NCBI GenBank assembly: GCA_030159075.1
Contig: BROG01000559.1
Coordinates: forward strand, 358,501 to 422,500
Direction of reading: 5' to 3'
Source: Atrina japonica
Lineage: Eukaryota; Mollusca; Bivalvia; Pterioida; Pinnidae
DNA: 64,000 nucleotides
Each line of letters opens with the position of its first letter. Position 1 is the first letter of the stretch. Shown here piece after piece: positions 11,646 to 23,465 of this stretch. A program made the position numbers and the translations under genes. The notes below the pieces were generated by a model that was given only the letters and a program-made list of their open reading frames with translations, ran no database searches and was not told where the DNA came from.

Positions 11646-13960
11646 GAAAATCAGAACTCACCATCTACGACGACCCTATGTGAACGTAGTCACAGAAATG
11701 TTATAAAATAAGATAATTGGTTAAAAATATTATCTAAATGGTTTAGTTTTTACCATTTCATCAATTCACATTAGTGTTGGTATTCGTATGAGTAACCTCT
11801 CTTGAATTTCATACCGTGAAAACAGAGAATAAAATTATAAATATCTTTAAAACAGTAGAAGGCTACATACTTGTTTTTGGATATTTTTGAGATAAAATTG
11901 TATTTTTTTATATCAAGTAAGACTGTAAGCCATGTGTTTGTTGAAAATAGAAAATTAGACTTTTTGTACAAAGGGTGATATAGTAAAAACTTTTTCTGAG
12001 GACATTAACATGACCATTTGAACGGTGCTCATGACCTTGAAATTTACATTGAACATGATTGTTTTTTCATTAAATATCATTTTCGTACCCATCATCCATT
12101 TATCACCTGGAAGTTCTGCTCATTTGGTGAAATATCATAAATCACTATTTTCATATTTTGCATGATTCTTAGCTGGAGTGCTACTTAAAGATTGGGCTAT
12201 TTTTTGCGACTTGGTCCCGCCCAAACAACCCAGGGGAATTACTAGATTCACTAAATTCACAATTTGTTTTTTTCCTGACCCTAAAGAAACGTCTTAATCC
12301 TTAGTCACAATCGGACGCAGGGGTGTTTAAATCGTGTCTCCTCTGCGTTTGTGTCGTAGAGGTCATGGTGGCAGAAATAAAGTAGCAGTCAATTCGTAAG
12401 TTTGGAGTAAGAACCACGTATGTTATTTGGAAATCGCAGAGTTTGTTAGACATACTCAACGGCCAGTCTGCGTGCTCGAAATTCCGCAAGAAGGCCGTCT
12501 GAGGCCCGTGCGTTCCTTGCCGTACATACCCCAAATATTGGAAATAAAGCCAGTTGTGACTGAGGTTTTACTAAATTTGAAGATGTTTGGCTCAGTAGCT
12601 TTCAAGAAGAAGTTAAAAATGTCCAATTGTCTACGGGCGACGACGGACAAAGACTAATTGCACTTAAGTGATCTTAACTAGTTCGCTTGTATTGATTGTT
12701 ATTACCAAATATCAGTTGTTTAAATCATAATGGGTGAAGGTCAAAGTTATTTAACAGAAATCAAACCATTTCAAACGTGCACCCTATCAGACTAAATGTC
12801 CACCTCACTTCTTTCTGCAAATCAAAATTCAAATCAGTCCTTAATATAGAAACTATAGTTGAAGTCCTTTGAATAATGCATATTTATTTTACTCTAAATG
12901 TATGTAGGGGTGTAAAGTTATTTGAATCTCACGTTTTTCTTAAATTCTAGTTTTGACCTTTGACCACAATAAAAAACAAAACAAAATGTTACCACTTCAG
13001 ATAGCGACGACATCGATATTTCAATGGTTTCTTCCTTCTTAGGATATAGAAAACAATCGTGTGTTATTCCGAATTTGTTATACACCCTACTAAATCTTTG
13101 TTAAAATGATATATTGCTTGTTAAGAATATAACAAAGGTTAGGCTAACTTGATAGGTATCTGTGTGTTAAGTTTATAACCCTAATATGACACGTTTATGT
13201 ACACTTGAATCCATGCAAACAGGATGTTACCCATAGCAACACTGCATACGAAAGGAGAGGATTAAGAGTTTTATACCTCGTCGAATTTTTACCCGAGCCT
13301 TTTATACAGTTTAAGGAAAAAGAAATGATTCCGATCCTAAAGGCAAGTACTTACGGCATTTACACACACATACAAATGACACGGATGTTAATACATCACA
13401 AATGACAGGTGATACTAGATTTCCATTTGAATATTTAAAAAAAAAAAAAAAAAAATGACTGATCCGTAAGTGGTGATACTATCATTATATAGCAGATGTA
13501 TCTGGGTTATTTTTCATCAACCTTAATTTCTGGAAGAACAAACAAAAACCAAACTTATCAAAAGGGCGAATCATTCCTCTTAGTTAGAATTACATAGTAA
13601 CTTCCTTTATCAAAAGCTCGGTATGTAAAACTAAGCTGGGTATTTTTCTGATAAATATAAAATTCTCGGATACCAGAGCAATAATGTAGTAGAAAATTTA
13701 GGTGGCAATTTACAAATCAGGGCCCGAATCGAAGTCACCAAATTTAGTACGTACTCAAATTTTGAGTTCCGTTCTCGACGTATTTGTTCATTTTTTACAG
13801 GAAAATCATAAGTGTGACGAACACATTTATATGTAAATGATGAAAAATAATAATGTTTCCTAATCACTCTAACCCTTAAGTTTTACAAACGATTATATGT
13901 CGAAAATAACGAAATAATAGTTGAGCTTCAGTATTGAGTAAATCTGGTGACTTCGGGCCC
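11646..13960. other. intronic DNA, no supported gene
   Basis: Two overlapping open frames at 12301-12657 on opposite strands, in a less AT-rich patch (12290-12660), have no motif I recognise. The rest is AT-rich, with a run of 20 A near 13435-13455. Apart from the inverted repeat partner at 13335-13410, nothing is assigned. Confidence 0.35.
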
Positions 13961-13964
13961 AGGT

Positions 13965-14100
13965 GTACTTTAGACAAACACTGACTTCTAACAATCCAGA
14001 GGGGGGGGGGGATCATGTGCCATTCAGGGGTAAGACCAATCAAACAAGCCGAAAGTCTACAGTTAAATTTAAATGAAATAAATGTTGCATAATTCCTTGT
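13965..14100 (-). mobile_element. Penelope-like 3' tail fragment
   Basis: Minus-strand GACAAACACTGAC, GATCATGTGCCAT and AAATTTAAATGAAATAA match the common 3' tail. It contains a run of ten G residues (about 14001-14010). Confidence 0.6.
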
Positions 14101-14310
14101 CACATCCGGTATAGACGATTCAACACCACTGTAGGACAGTAAACTTAACATTGCATTGTGGGAGAAACGATTCCTGATAACCTTGTGACAAGAGCTTATC
14201 TTACTTACGTAGTTTGCCTCTGTATCTGGAATGCTGATAAAAGTCAAAGCCGACGTCCCGTTCCGACGTACGTTAAAGACATTTTTACCTCTATTTGAGC
14301 ATGACCACAT

Positions 14311-15062
14311 ACAGTGACTCCCTTTAGCCAATTATAACTAAAACTAACTGATGACATTTTCAATGAATTCGAGGGGTTTCCATGTAACATTTGCGACGGG
14401 TGTGGCATCATAGAAAAAGACGCGGACGCCTTCCTGACACCTGGTCCTATCCCATTTGGGATTCGCAATTGTTCTTCATGTTGAGAACAATTGTGTTTCT
14501 ATTTTGTCACATTTCATTGGACTTGGAGTTTCGATTGTCCACTCGTACTTTTTCATTTTTATTTCTTGTACAATTTAATATTACAGTGACAATAAATTTT
14601 CAAAACAAATTATAAAGTACTTCATGGCCTCTAATTTGACATTTAGATATATCGAAGACTAATGATGAACATTTATATACATTTGTCTATGCTATTTATC
14701 CCAAGGAACTAGAGAATGAAAGCACAACAGAATCAAGCACATACGCATCTTACTTTCGACATTTTATTTACAATATAAACAGACGGTAACTTAACAACCA
14801 GGCTATACGACTAGCGCGACAATTACACTTTCCACATTTAAGTAGTAATATCACACAATCACCTGCATATGATGTTTATATCTTACAAGTTTTCCGATAT
14901 AACAGGCCGTGTTCAACATATGAACTTTTAATATACAGAGGTAAACTACTTACTGATAAGTTTTTGTCACAGTGATACCGAGAATTGCGTTTGATGTCAA
15001 AGTTCAGCGAATTTTACAGTCGGTATAATATCCTTGTTTGTAATTATTCTGCTTCACTTAAT
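14311..15062 (+). mobile_element. two truncated Penelope-like fragments upstream of copy 2
   Basis: 14311-14560 carries the Cys-rich ORF region of subfamily 1 (ATTTGCGACGGGTGTGGCAT; GGGATTCGCAATTGTTCTTC). About 14600-15062 carries the C-terminal RT part of subfamily 3 (CACATTTAAGTAGTAATATC, AGAGGTAAACTACTTACTGA). The fragments are head-to-tail with the full copy that follows, so the region is a small array. Confidence 0.75.
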
Positions 15063-15223
15063 ATTGAGACCATTTGCGTATCTAATTCGTCGTGTTATAA
15101 TGAACTTGAGTTTTTGATTATTGATTGGTACTTCTTCAATTTTACTTTTTACCGCTATCCATGTATCGCTGCAGGTGGACCCATTGTCCCCGAGGATACT
15201 TGTCGGGTAGTACATCTTCATGA

Positions 15224-16357
15224 ATGTCAGACAAAAGAAGTAACATAGTGGCTGACACGTCGCCCACTATAAAAAGGTGTCAAACTGCCATACCCCAGGA
15301 CACGGGTATGTCAGCTACCACAGGTGTCCCTCGCGTGGTCCTACGGGACATAATTAACTCAAGTCACATCGTCAGTGATGACGATAAATTATGGTATGGT
15401 AATGCCGATAGGTTCATTCCAATCAAGCAATGTCAAGTGAACGTGGTTGATGTAATGAAAGACTACAAGTTTTCCTCCAACGACAGCATAATTTCTAAAT
15501 GCGGGAGCAAAAATTGCAAAACTTGTCATATACTCATTACTGACAATTCATTTACATCCAACCTAACGAAACGTTCATTTTCAACACACAGCTTCGAGAA
15601 CCTTTCTTGTAAGTCTACCAACTTAGTATACGCTATTGAATGTTCTCTTTGTGGGATATTATATGTGGGTGAAACCAAGGGAAAGTTAAGTAATAGAATG
15701 TCCGGACATCGATTCCAGATTAATCATGGCGGTAACCAGTTACTATACAGACATTTTAATCTGCCAGATCATTCTATCCTTTCCCTGAGAGTCCATATTT
15801 TAGAAAAGATATATCATCCCAAAAACAACCCCAACTTAAGCACCCCTTTTCGACGAAAACGGGAAGTACACTGGATTCGACAGCTGGGAACTGCTGCATC
15901 ATATGGATGCAACCACCATGTCGATAGCGTAGGGAATCTTACCCGTCCTGGATGTCAATCGGTAAATGTTTTAAACCTATTTGACCGAACCAGTAGGAGA
16001 CATCGCAGCCATGGCCCAAGGAAATATAACAAGCCCAAGATTCATAATGTCTCATTCAATGGTCTTCTACCATTCATCAGTCGTCAATTAGGTCTGCATC
16101 ATACTCGTACAAAACTGTACTCACTCCCGTTGAAAAAATTACATGACTTGTACAAATCTACGATGTATGTTTTACCGATGCTGGTTCTCCAGAGTATCGA
16201 CTTCGTGGTATCATTTTGGACATTTCATACAACAGATTATTCAAAGCTATCAAAACATAAAGAAACGAGTATTCGCCCGTTCCTCAAGGACAAACGTGCT
16301 AATAAGGGCATTGACGCTTTGAATATAAGCAATATTTTGAACCAAAACTCCGTCTAA
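15224..16357 (+). CDS. GIY-YIG endonuclease of Penelope-like element
   Basis: Open frame of 377 residues. A Cys cluster at C93, C98 and C101 (CGSKNCKTC) precedes the nuclease. The nuclease core is NLVYAIECSLCGILYVGET, with the GIY equivalent at V135-Y136 and YVG at 147-149. Further catalytic-type residues are R158 (LSNRMSGHR), E214 (REVHWI) and N230. GIY-YIG enzymes nick target DNA, and here the enzyme would prime reverse transcription. The frame ends at a TAA (16355-16357). Copy 1 has CAA at the equivalent place, so the stop is likely a nonsense mutation that separated the nuclease from the RT in one long ORF. The start was chosen as the first ATG of the open frame. Confidence 0.8.
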   Translation: MSDKRSNIVADTSPTIKRCQTAIPQDTGMSATTGVPRVVLRDIINSSHIVSDDDKLWYGNADRFIPIKQCQVNVVDVMKDYKFSSNDSIISKCGSKNCKTCHILITDNSFTSNLTKRSFSTHSFENLSCKSTNLVYAIECSLCGILYVGETKGKLSNRMSGHRFQINHGGNQLLYRHFNLPDHSILSLRVHILEKIYHPKNNPNLSTPFRRKREVHWIRQLGTAASYGCNHHVDSVGNLTRPGCQSVNVLNLFDRTSRRHRSHGPRKYNKPKIHNVSFNGLLPFISRQLGLHHTRTKLYSLPLKKLHDLYKSTMYVLPMLVLQSIDFVVSFWTFHTTDYSKLSKHKETSIRPFLKDKRANKGIDALNISNILNQNSV

Positions 16358-18130
16358 AGTAAGATCCCGCCATACTTCCAATACAAAGATTCACCATGTA
16401 TTTCCGATAGCTATACGCGTTCAGTTGCCTCTAAGATCTTTAACTACAAGGCAAATCTGCAGCAACTCAATTTACCCAGCTTTCCTCAGAACATTCCACC
16501 TTCTACCTGTTCTACATCTGAATTCATGTACTCTCCATGTGGCCATGTTGTGACAGGTGATCTCAACATTGTGCGCAATAGAAAACTGCAAAGGCCCAAA
16601 ATATAGGGAACCTGTATCGCTTACATGGCCAAAACTTTGAAATTATTATGGACGCATTTCTGAAGGGTACGCCATACGCTGGGCTAAGAAAGAAGATGCC
16701 GAATCTGATACTCTTTCGGAGTGGATTAAGTCGACCAGTAATGTTTTTAAACAAAGAATTCGACGACTTAAACATTGTGTCAACACAACACACAATTCAA
16801 GTTTTCGTGACCCTGATGTTGTCAGAGAACTTTCCCGTCTCCATGAAAATTTTATCATCGTTCCTGCTGACAAAGCATCTAACAACTTCACATTTGTCTG
16901 CAGGCGATACTACTTCAGCATCCTACAAGAGGAACTTGGACTAAACAGACTTCCTGGAAATCCTACATACTCTCTAACCGATTTCTCTACCTCTGAAATA
17001 TTAGACAATCATAAATTCGTTCTTGTTTCGTTTGGAATACCCACAAGTGACACGGAGCTTGAATTGCCATATATTGATGCACAAAAATCCCGATAAACAC
17101 CGCTTCATTGCGGGGTCATCTAAGTGTTCCACCAAGCCTTTATCTAGTTTGCTTACCAAACTTCTAACACATATTAAATAAGGTCTTCAGAAGTACTGTA
17201 TAACGGCCTAATCAAGAAGCGGAGTCAATCAGATGTGGATCCTAAAGAATTCAAAGGAATTGTTGGAACATTTAAAATCTCCAAATTTCAAACATATTAA
17301 AAGCATCAAGTCTTTTTATTTTTCGACCCTTTACACAACAATCCGTCTTTAAAAACTCAAAAACAGATTAACATCTATTATACAAAACTCTTTTGTATAC
17401 AAAAATGGAAATCGCATATATAAATATTTGGTGCTAGGTCATAAAGAACCTTATTTTGTCAAGGAACACTCTGATTCCAACGACAACTACACTGAAGACG
17501 ATATTATCAAGATGCTGGGGTTTCTAGTAGACAACATCTTCGTGGTTTTTGCGGGAAAAGTTTTCCAACAGATTGTTGGCATTCCAATGGGTACCAATTG
17601 TGCACCTCTCTTGGCTGACATATTTTTGTATTCATATGAAGCGGAATTTATACAGTCCCTGCTCTCCAAAAGAAACAAACAGTTAGCATCTCGGTTCAAT
17701 TTAACTTACAGGTATATCGACGATGTTCTGTCCATAAATAATTCAGAATTACCTCGGCCTGATGTATCCTGTTGAGCTATAGATCAATGAGACGACAGAG
17801 AGCAACACATCGGCTTCTTACCTAGATTTACTCCTTTCGATTGGAAAAGACGGTCAACTTCACACATCTCTCTATGACAAACGAGACGATTTCAATTCCC
17901 ATATCACAAACGTCCCGTTTCTAAGTAGTAATATGCCATCTTCTCCTGCCTATGGCGTTTTCATTTCAAAACTTATACGTTATGTCAGGGTATGCTCTTC
18001 TTATGAATGTTTTATTCTGAGAGTTAAACGACTAGCCAATAAACTACTTACACAAGGTTACGTTGTTGAACGCTTGGAGTCGTCGTTTAAGAAGTTGTAT
18101 GGTCGATAGGAGGATCTTGTTAAACTTTAT
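16358..18130 (+). pseudogene. Penelope-like reverse transcriptase, copy 2 (broken)
   Basis: Continues the ORF of the nuclease after the nonsense codon. Recognisable parts are the N-terminal RT region (SPCGHVVTGDLNIV, about 16530), the finger region (16648-16944) and the palm 17428-17775 with GIPMGTNCAPLLADIFLYSYE and YRYIDDVLSINN. Relative to copy 1 there is a deletion at about 16590, several 1-2 nt indels and a loss near 17750. The enzyme is inactive. Confidence 0.85.
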
Positions 18131-18203
18131 AAAGTTTCCCTCTCAGAGATATTAGATAGTATTCTGGATCACGGCCACAGACAGTGACTCCGCTTCACCA
18201 ATC

Positions 18204-18389
18204 ATGCTTTTCACCGAACTTAACCTCATCACCAAACTTGAACTTTTTACCGAATTTGACCCGTTCATCGAACTAGAAAGGTTTCCATGGAACATTTGCG
18301 ACGAGCGTGGCATGCCAGCAAAAGTCCCTGACTCCTTCCGGACACCTGGTCTTATCCCGTTTGGGATTCGTTATTGTTCTTCATGTTGA
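18204..18389 (+). CDS. short Cys-rich ORF in Penelope-like 3' region, copy 2
   Basis: Homologous to the ORF at 5381-5566 and of identical length (61 residues). The first Cys pair is damaged (CDERG instead of CDGCG), while the second pair (CSSC) is intact. Its upstream part (FTEFDPFIELERFPWNICD) is very well kept. Confidence 0.35.
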   Translation: MLFTELNLITKLELFTEFDPFIELERFPWNICDERGMPAKVPDSFRTPGLIPFGIRYCSSC

Positions 18390-18519
18390 GACCATTTGCA
18401 CATCTAATTCGTCGTGTTATAATGGACTTGAGTTTTTCATTATTGATTGGTACTTCTTAAATTTTACTTAATGGGACGTTGAGTTAGGCAATCGATGGCG
18501 GTTGTATTACGACAACCGC

Positions 18520-18975
18520 GACTATTTAAGTAGTAATATCCCATTATCACCCGCATATGGAATTTATATTTCACAAATGATCCGATATGCAACTGCTTGT
18601 TCTAGATATGAACATTTCATATACAGAGGTAAACTACTCACTGACACAGAGCTATCGAAAACCGCGTTTGATGTAAACGTTCCGCAAATTTTACGGTCGG
18701 TATATTAGTCTTGTTTGCGATTACTGTTTCACTAAGTGAAGTGTTGAGTTACCTGTTCGATGGAGGTTGTTGAGACGTCTATACCAATTATGACGAGGAT
18801 TCGTTCCTCACGTGTTTCATTTTAATTTGACTGTGGACTCATGACAACTGACACCCCCCCTCCACCCCTCTTGCTTTCAAGAGGTCCGTGTTTGTCCATT
18901 TTTATCCGATTTGTACCTATATCCTGGACATCCTAATGAGTTATACTTTATTATCTGAGATTTGTTTTATATTAT
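18520..18975 (+). mobile_element. Penelope-like subfamily 3, 3' end
   Basis: Starts at the RT thumb (TTTAAGTAGTAATATCCC) and runs through the 3' UTR (GTTGAGACGTCTATACC) to the common tail (GGTCCGTGTTTGTCC). It directly follows copy 2 in the same orientation. Confidence 0.75.
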
Positions 18976-19084
18976 TCCATTTGAATTAGACTGACTACCG
19001 TAGGGTTTGACTGATCAACAAGGGTTGCAATATCCAGAAGTCTGTCTTTGCCCTAAGTTTAACTGGAGAAAAACTAGGTTTAAT

Positions 19085-19215
19085 TATTAAAAGTCTCGGA
19101 TACCAAGGTTTACATCACTAGGATGTCCATGATATAGGTACAAATCTTGTAAAAAATGCACAAACGCAGACCTCTTGAAATCAATAATTGGGATCAGGTG
19201 CCAAGGAGAAAAAAC
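19085..19215 (-). mobile_element. Penelope-like 3' tail fragment
   Basis: Minus-strand tail with ACCAAGGTTTACATCACTAG, GGATGTCCATGATATAGG and GGGATCAGGTGCCA. Confidence 0.65.
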
Positions 19216-19403
19216 TAGGTTTAACTCATTAATATTAGTGTCATAGCTGTATTCAACAGATTGTATATTATATCCTGGACATACTGAAGAGTTATGATCT
19301 GGTATCTGTGATTTTCAATCTTAATCATTTCTTAGGTTAAGATCTGATGTTAATGATGAAATGAAATTTATGTTTACAAAAAGTTTTAAGAAGAATTACT
19401 TAC

Positions 19404-19481
19404 GTCAAATACAACCAAAATGCATATAACCAGGGTAGAGCAAGCCGAGCACAAAGCCACATACTTTGTCAATTTTTGCAT
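19404..19481 (-). CDS. HtrL/YibB-family protein, first coding exon (signal anchor)
   Basis: Minus-strand exon of 26 codons that starts at the ATG at 19481. It has a short basic N terminus (MQKLTKY) followed by about 17 hydrophobic residues (VALCSACSTLVICILVV), as in a type II signal anchor. It ends in GAC directly before a perfect GTAAGT donor, in phase 0. The terminal exon at 7410 also begins in phase 0, so the two join without a frame change across an intron of 11,993 bp. A putative acceptor (ATTTCCAG) at about 19519 suggests that 19482-19518 is 5' UTR of the same exon. The linkage is inference from phase, strand and membrane topology. Confidence 0.7.
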
Positions 19482-19518
19482 ATCTTTATTCTCCTTCAAC
19501 TAATCCTTGATAATCCTG

Positions 19519-20084
19519 GAAATATAATGGAATGAAAAAGGAAGTAAAATATCATTTGATTATTTATATATATTAAATTTTAATACAAATTCCTTATTTG
19601 AAATTGATAATACAAGTTATTCTAATATATATATATATATTTTATTTGGCCGAGAGCACTTTCCACGTACATTTGATAGACTTGGGAATATTAGGGTTCA
19701 TATTCATATTTTGATTTCGTCTTGTTCGTTTGATTCTTTTGATAAACTGAAAAGAATCATCGAAGTTAAACCATCTTTGTTATTTAATGTGCTGTATTCA
19801 TGCTTTATGATTTCCCTTTTCTAATATACATTGTATGCTTGTCTCCTAAATGTGGTATCGTAATGCGTTGTCAACTTTTGAGTTATAAAATTAATGTCTC
19901 AAACATCAAACATATATTCTTAAGGCTTATTATTCGACTTATACAAACAGAAGGAAGACTGAACTTATGGAATTCCACTGTATTTATATCGTCCTGTTTG
20001 ATTGTGTGTGTGCTTAAATGGTGTTTTACGCCACACTTATTTAATTTTTGTGGGAACCCGTTTGTAATGTTTTAGGAGAGAACC
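19519..20084. other. no gene seen
   Basis: Lies upstream of the HtrL-like signal-anchor exon. It contains a short TA run (19626-19643) and no recognisable element. The gene's promoter may lie further upstream. Confidence 0.35.
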
Positions 20085-20245
20085 CGACAGTTACAATGAA
20101 CCAAGGATTTACCATTGGGTTTCCGCAAGTAAACTGATAACTTTCCAAGAAAATCAGTTAAAGGTTTCAGCGGGACCCGAACCTGCGCTGACCAGAAGTG
20201 AGACACTTTATCGCTAAAAGTCCGATGATTTACTGACCACCTGGT
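20085..20245 (-). mobile_element. SINE family 2 copy
   Basis: Shares GTTACAATG, CCGCAAGTAAACTGATAA and GCGGGACCCGAACCTGCGCT with the copies at 45640 and 48130. The right end carries a degenerate tRNA-like head. Confidence 0.6.
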
Positions 20246-20840
20246 CACGTGGTACACCCGGTCTGTTAATATCGAAAATGAATTTTCTTCCTTCTTTGAG
20301 ACTAGTAATTTTTTGCCGAGATTTTACTACCGAGAGTAACGTCATGACGTTACGTAATACGGCCGTTTTTGTTACTAGTCTCAAAGAAAGATTTTTTTTT
20401 ATTAATGAATATAGAATGCATGTTTATTTATTTCCTATTACGACAAAAAGAGTGCTACAAGAAGTTTACAACTAATTTAATTGCGACTTTTCGCCAACCA
20501 ATTCTAAGTTCACAGACAGTAGCTGTGACCGAATCACTTCCAGGTTTTATGGAGGTTACTGTAGATGTAATATAAACTTATTTATTCTACAACGATTGAA
20601 AAACAAGTTCTTATAACTTATAAAAATCAGGTTCTGTGATGGACAGGCAGATCGGCCTCATCATTGCCGAGTCTAAGTTATGGTTCCTCATGAGCACATG
20701 CCTGTTGCCGAGTGAAATGCGATCATTCAACCCGCTTCAGGCTTCTTTCTTGACACAAGTAAGAGGATTTCCCCGAGGGTTATCTTTAGCAACCAATGAA
20801 AACCGTCGTCACAACAGTCTACCCAGAATGCATTGTTTGA

Positions 20841-21011
20841 ATGCAAATGATATTTTTTTCGAATGCAAATGTATATTTTTTGAATGCAAATACATTTTTT
20901 TTTAATGCAAATGTATTTTTTTTGAATGCAAATACATTTTTTTAGAATACAATTTGTTTTGCATGCAAATGTATATTTTTTGAATGCAAATGTATATTTT
21001 TGAATGCAAAT
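20841..21011. repeat. array of eight ATGCAAAT octamers at about 21-bp spacing
   Basis: Perfect ATGCAAAT occurs at 20841, 20863, 20884, 20905, 20926, 20963, 20984 and 21004, separated by T-rich spacers. The unit is about TTTTTTGAATGCAAATGTAT. The octamer is the canonical binding site of POU-domain factors. Whether it is functional or a chance property of a minisatellite unit cannot be told here. Confidence 0.9.
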
Positions 21012-21833
21012 TATATTTTTTGAATATTGCAACGTTTGACACGCCATAGTGTCCTTCTTGAAGATTGCTTTGCCTTCATTCTTTCAGTCATTTTCATTAC
21101 GTAGAGCTGTCATACAAGTTTTCGAGTCCTGGCCCCGAAGTCACCAAGTTTACTCAGTACTCAAGCTCAACCGACATTTCATGGTTTTAAGCCAAACCAC
21201 AACTGAAATTTATTCTGAAGCTAAACATGTTTGTATGTTGATAACATACAATTCTATAAAGACGAAAGTTGTTGCTCATTTGGAGAAAACTTCAGAAATA
21301 TTGAAAAATTGTTTGACTAGGTTGGCCTGCTAAATGTTTAGTACTGTACTCAACGTATAAATTTACTCCTTTTTATTGGAATATTATAAGAATGACAGAA
21401 AAAATTATATGTGAAGAATGAAACACAAAAATATGTTTCCTATACAAACGACTAGATCTATATAGTCAAAATAATGAAATAAAATTTGAGTTTGAGTATT
21501 GAGTTAATTTGGTAATTACGGGCCCTGACTTCCATTGCCTATTAAACGGCACTGATTCGAATTCGATTGAGGACTTAAAAAGGGGTCATTTTTGGCCAAA
21601 AGTCAAAAGCATTAATAGTTTCAAGATTTTCCAATGTAGGAAATATAGCTAAGGTATATCTTTTTATTTTGGTGCGTATATTAGGCCACAGTCGAGCATT
21701 ATATCTGGTCTGAACTTCTCAAGTTTGACTGTCGCTGAGACTTCCTCAGCTGAATTTTTGTCAAAATCGGCATGTAATAGTGTGCAAACATTCCTAAAAT
21801 ACCTTGATATCTCGCATTCACACTCGAAGCGAT

Positions 21834-21859
21834 ATGTGTGTGTGTGTGTGTGTGTGTGT
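21834..21859. repeat. (TG)n microsatellite
   Basis: Thirteen TG units. Confidence 0.95.
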
Positions 21860-22597
21860 TAAGTTTAATTTCTCAGCTAATAAAAACGCTTGGTAGATGT
21901 AATAAACATTTTTGTAAGGCAACAAATTCGAAATCTTAATTATTTGGTATTTTTAATTCAGATAATAGCTGGAGTTCATGCATTTGAATCTCGCACATTT
22001 TGGAAACAATTTTCCATTTTTTTATAATATTTGTCCATGTTATCTTTAAACGATATATCAACTTTTAATCAAACTTTCAAACAACCGACTCATTTAAGGG
22101 TGATAGAAACAAAGTTTTTTTTAAAAAATATCTGGAACATACCTTTTGTAAAAATCTTAAAAACTCCAACAAACTTTACATCGGCACACTTCAACCTCTT
22201 CGTAGAAAACCCGCCAGAGTATTATTTTACGAGCCCGAAATCGTATACACCGTACCCTGTGTTCAGTATCGATTTAACTTACTCAAGATGACAAAAAAAT
22301 TCACTGACTTCATATATGACTGAAAACCGCATTATTATATTCGGTTTGTTGTTACAATGTATATATTTAGCGCATGCTCATTGTACCTAAATTGTTCAAG
22401 TACATATATGTAACTGTGTATACACATATCTATTTTATGTAGGTTAGACTGGCGACATTTGTACTTCAATCATATTTTGTAAGTGATAATCAACTTACAG
22501 ATGTTGCACAAAATGTTATAGGCGACCATACTCATAATGGCAGTCAATAAATGCCTAGTGAAGTATAAGATTTAATTATACGGGCGATTTTCATACG

Positions 22598-22599
<2 letters not shown>

Positions 22600-22691
<92 letters not shown>
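22600..22691. repeat. (TA)n microsatellite
   Basis: About 46 uninterrupted TA units. Confidence 0.95.
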
Positions 22692-22694
<3 letters not shown>

Positions 22695-23465
22695 GTATGT
22701 ATTGGAATATATTAATTTTTTTACGGACCGAAGTGACGTATCGGATTATATTTTGTCACTAATTCCTGTTTATATATTGAAGTCATTCATTTCAATACCT
22801 GAAAGTTATAAACCAGTAGTTTACATTGATGCTATATACATGTATATAAAATTACGAGATATTTTAGAAGTCATTAAGACAGTGTTTTTTCATATTTGAA
22901 CGATTTAGCCTATGTCTACCAGTAATATGGAAATCTGCAATATGCAAAATGTGAATCTGCGTAATGGAGAGTACATAAAGTAGAAATATTCTAAAAAGAT
23001 TTAAAAATATGTGAAAACATTATCTTTATTCTTATAATTTTACAGATAAATTATATCTATGGATAATCTGCTGAATACAGTGTATGCATTTCATCTACAT
23101 ACCAAAGTTTAAGAGTATATTAGAGAAGATATTTCATGTTTAAAAAAAAAAAATGTTTAAGAAATGAGTTGGAATTGAATTTTGATTACCTCTTTACTAA
23201 GGTAATTGACGACGATGTTATAAAACATCGGAGACATGATCTGAGGTGTACACATATTACAATGCATATATTGAAGATTTGTTGTGTTGATAGGGGTGAA
23301 ACTGAACTAAAAACTGTCAATTGGAAAACGAAAGTTATAAAAATGGTTCAATCTATGTTAATGTTGAAAGATGGCTTAAATTTAAACAAATATAAGTTTA
23401 TATTTTTTGCTTTCTTGAATTTGAAGACTTCATATTCAGTAAGTGTTTTCTTAGTTTTTCTGTAA

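Larger units (their letters stand above)
15063..18474 (+). mobile_element. Penelope-like element copy 2, permuted (Naiad-like), nearly full length
   Basis: The unit is bounded by a direct repeat of about 87 bp: 15063-15149 and 18389-18474 share ATTGAGACCATTTGC..TCTAATTCGTCGTGTTATAAT and GATTGGTACTTCTT. This is like the pseudo-LTRs of Penelope-like elements. Inside, a GIY-YIG nuclease ORF comes first and the reverse transcriptase second. That order is the reverse of classical Penelope and matches the permuted clade described as Naiad/Chlamys. It lies in the opposite orientation within the intron of the HtrL-like gene. Confidence 0.75.
21012..23465. other. AT-rich region without supported gene
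   Basis: Contains a (TG)n tract at 21834-21859 and a 92-bp (TA)n tract at 22600-22691. Short open frames (for example 22693-22899 and 23136-23465) have no recognisable motif and skewed AT-rich composition. Confidence 0.4.

Noticed and set aside
12301..12657. Possible exon pair on opposite strands
   Set aside because: Both frames are moderately long, but no domain, start context or splice pattern supports either.
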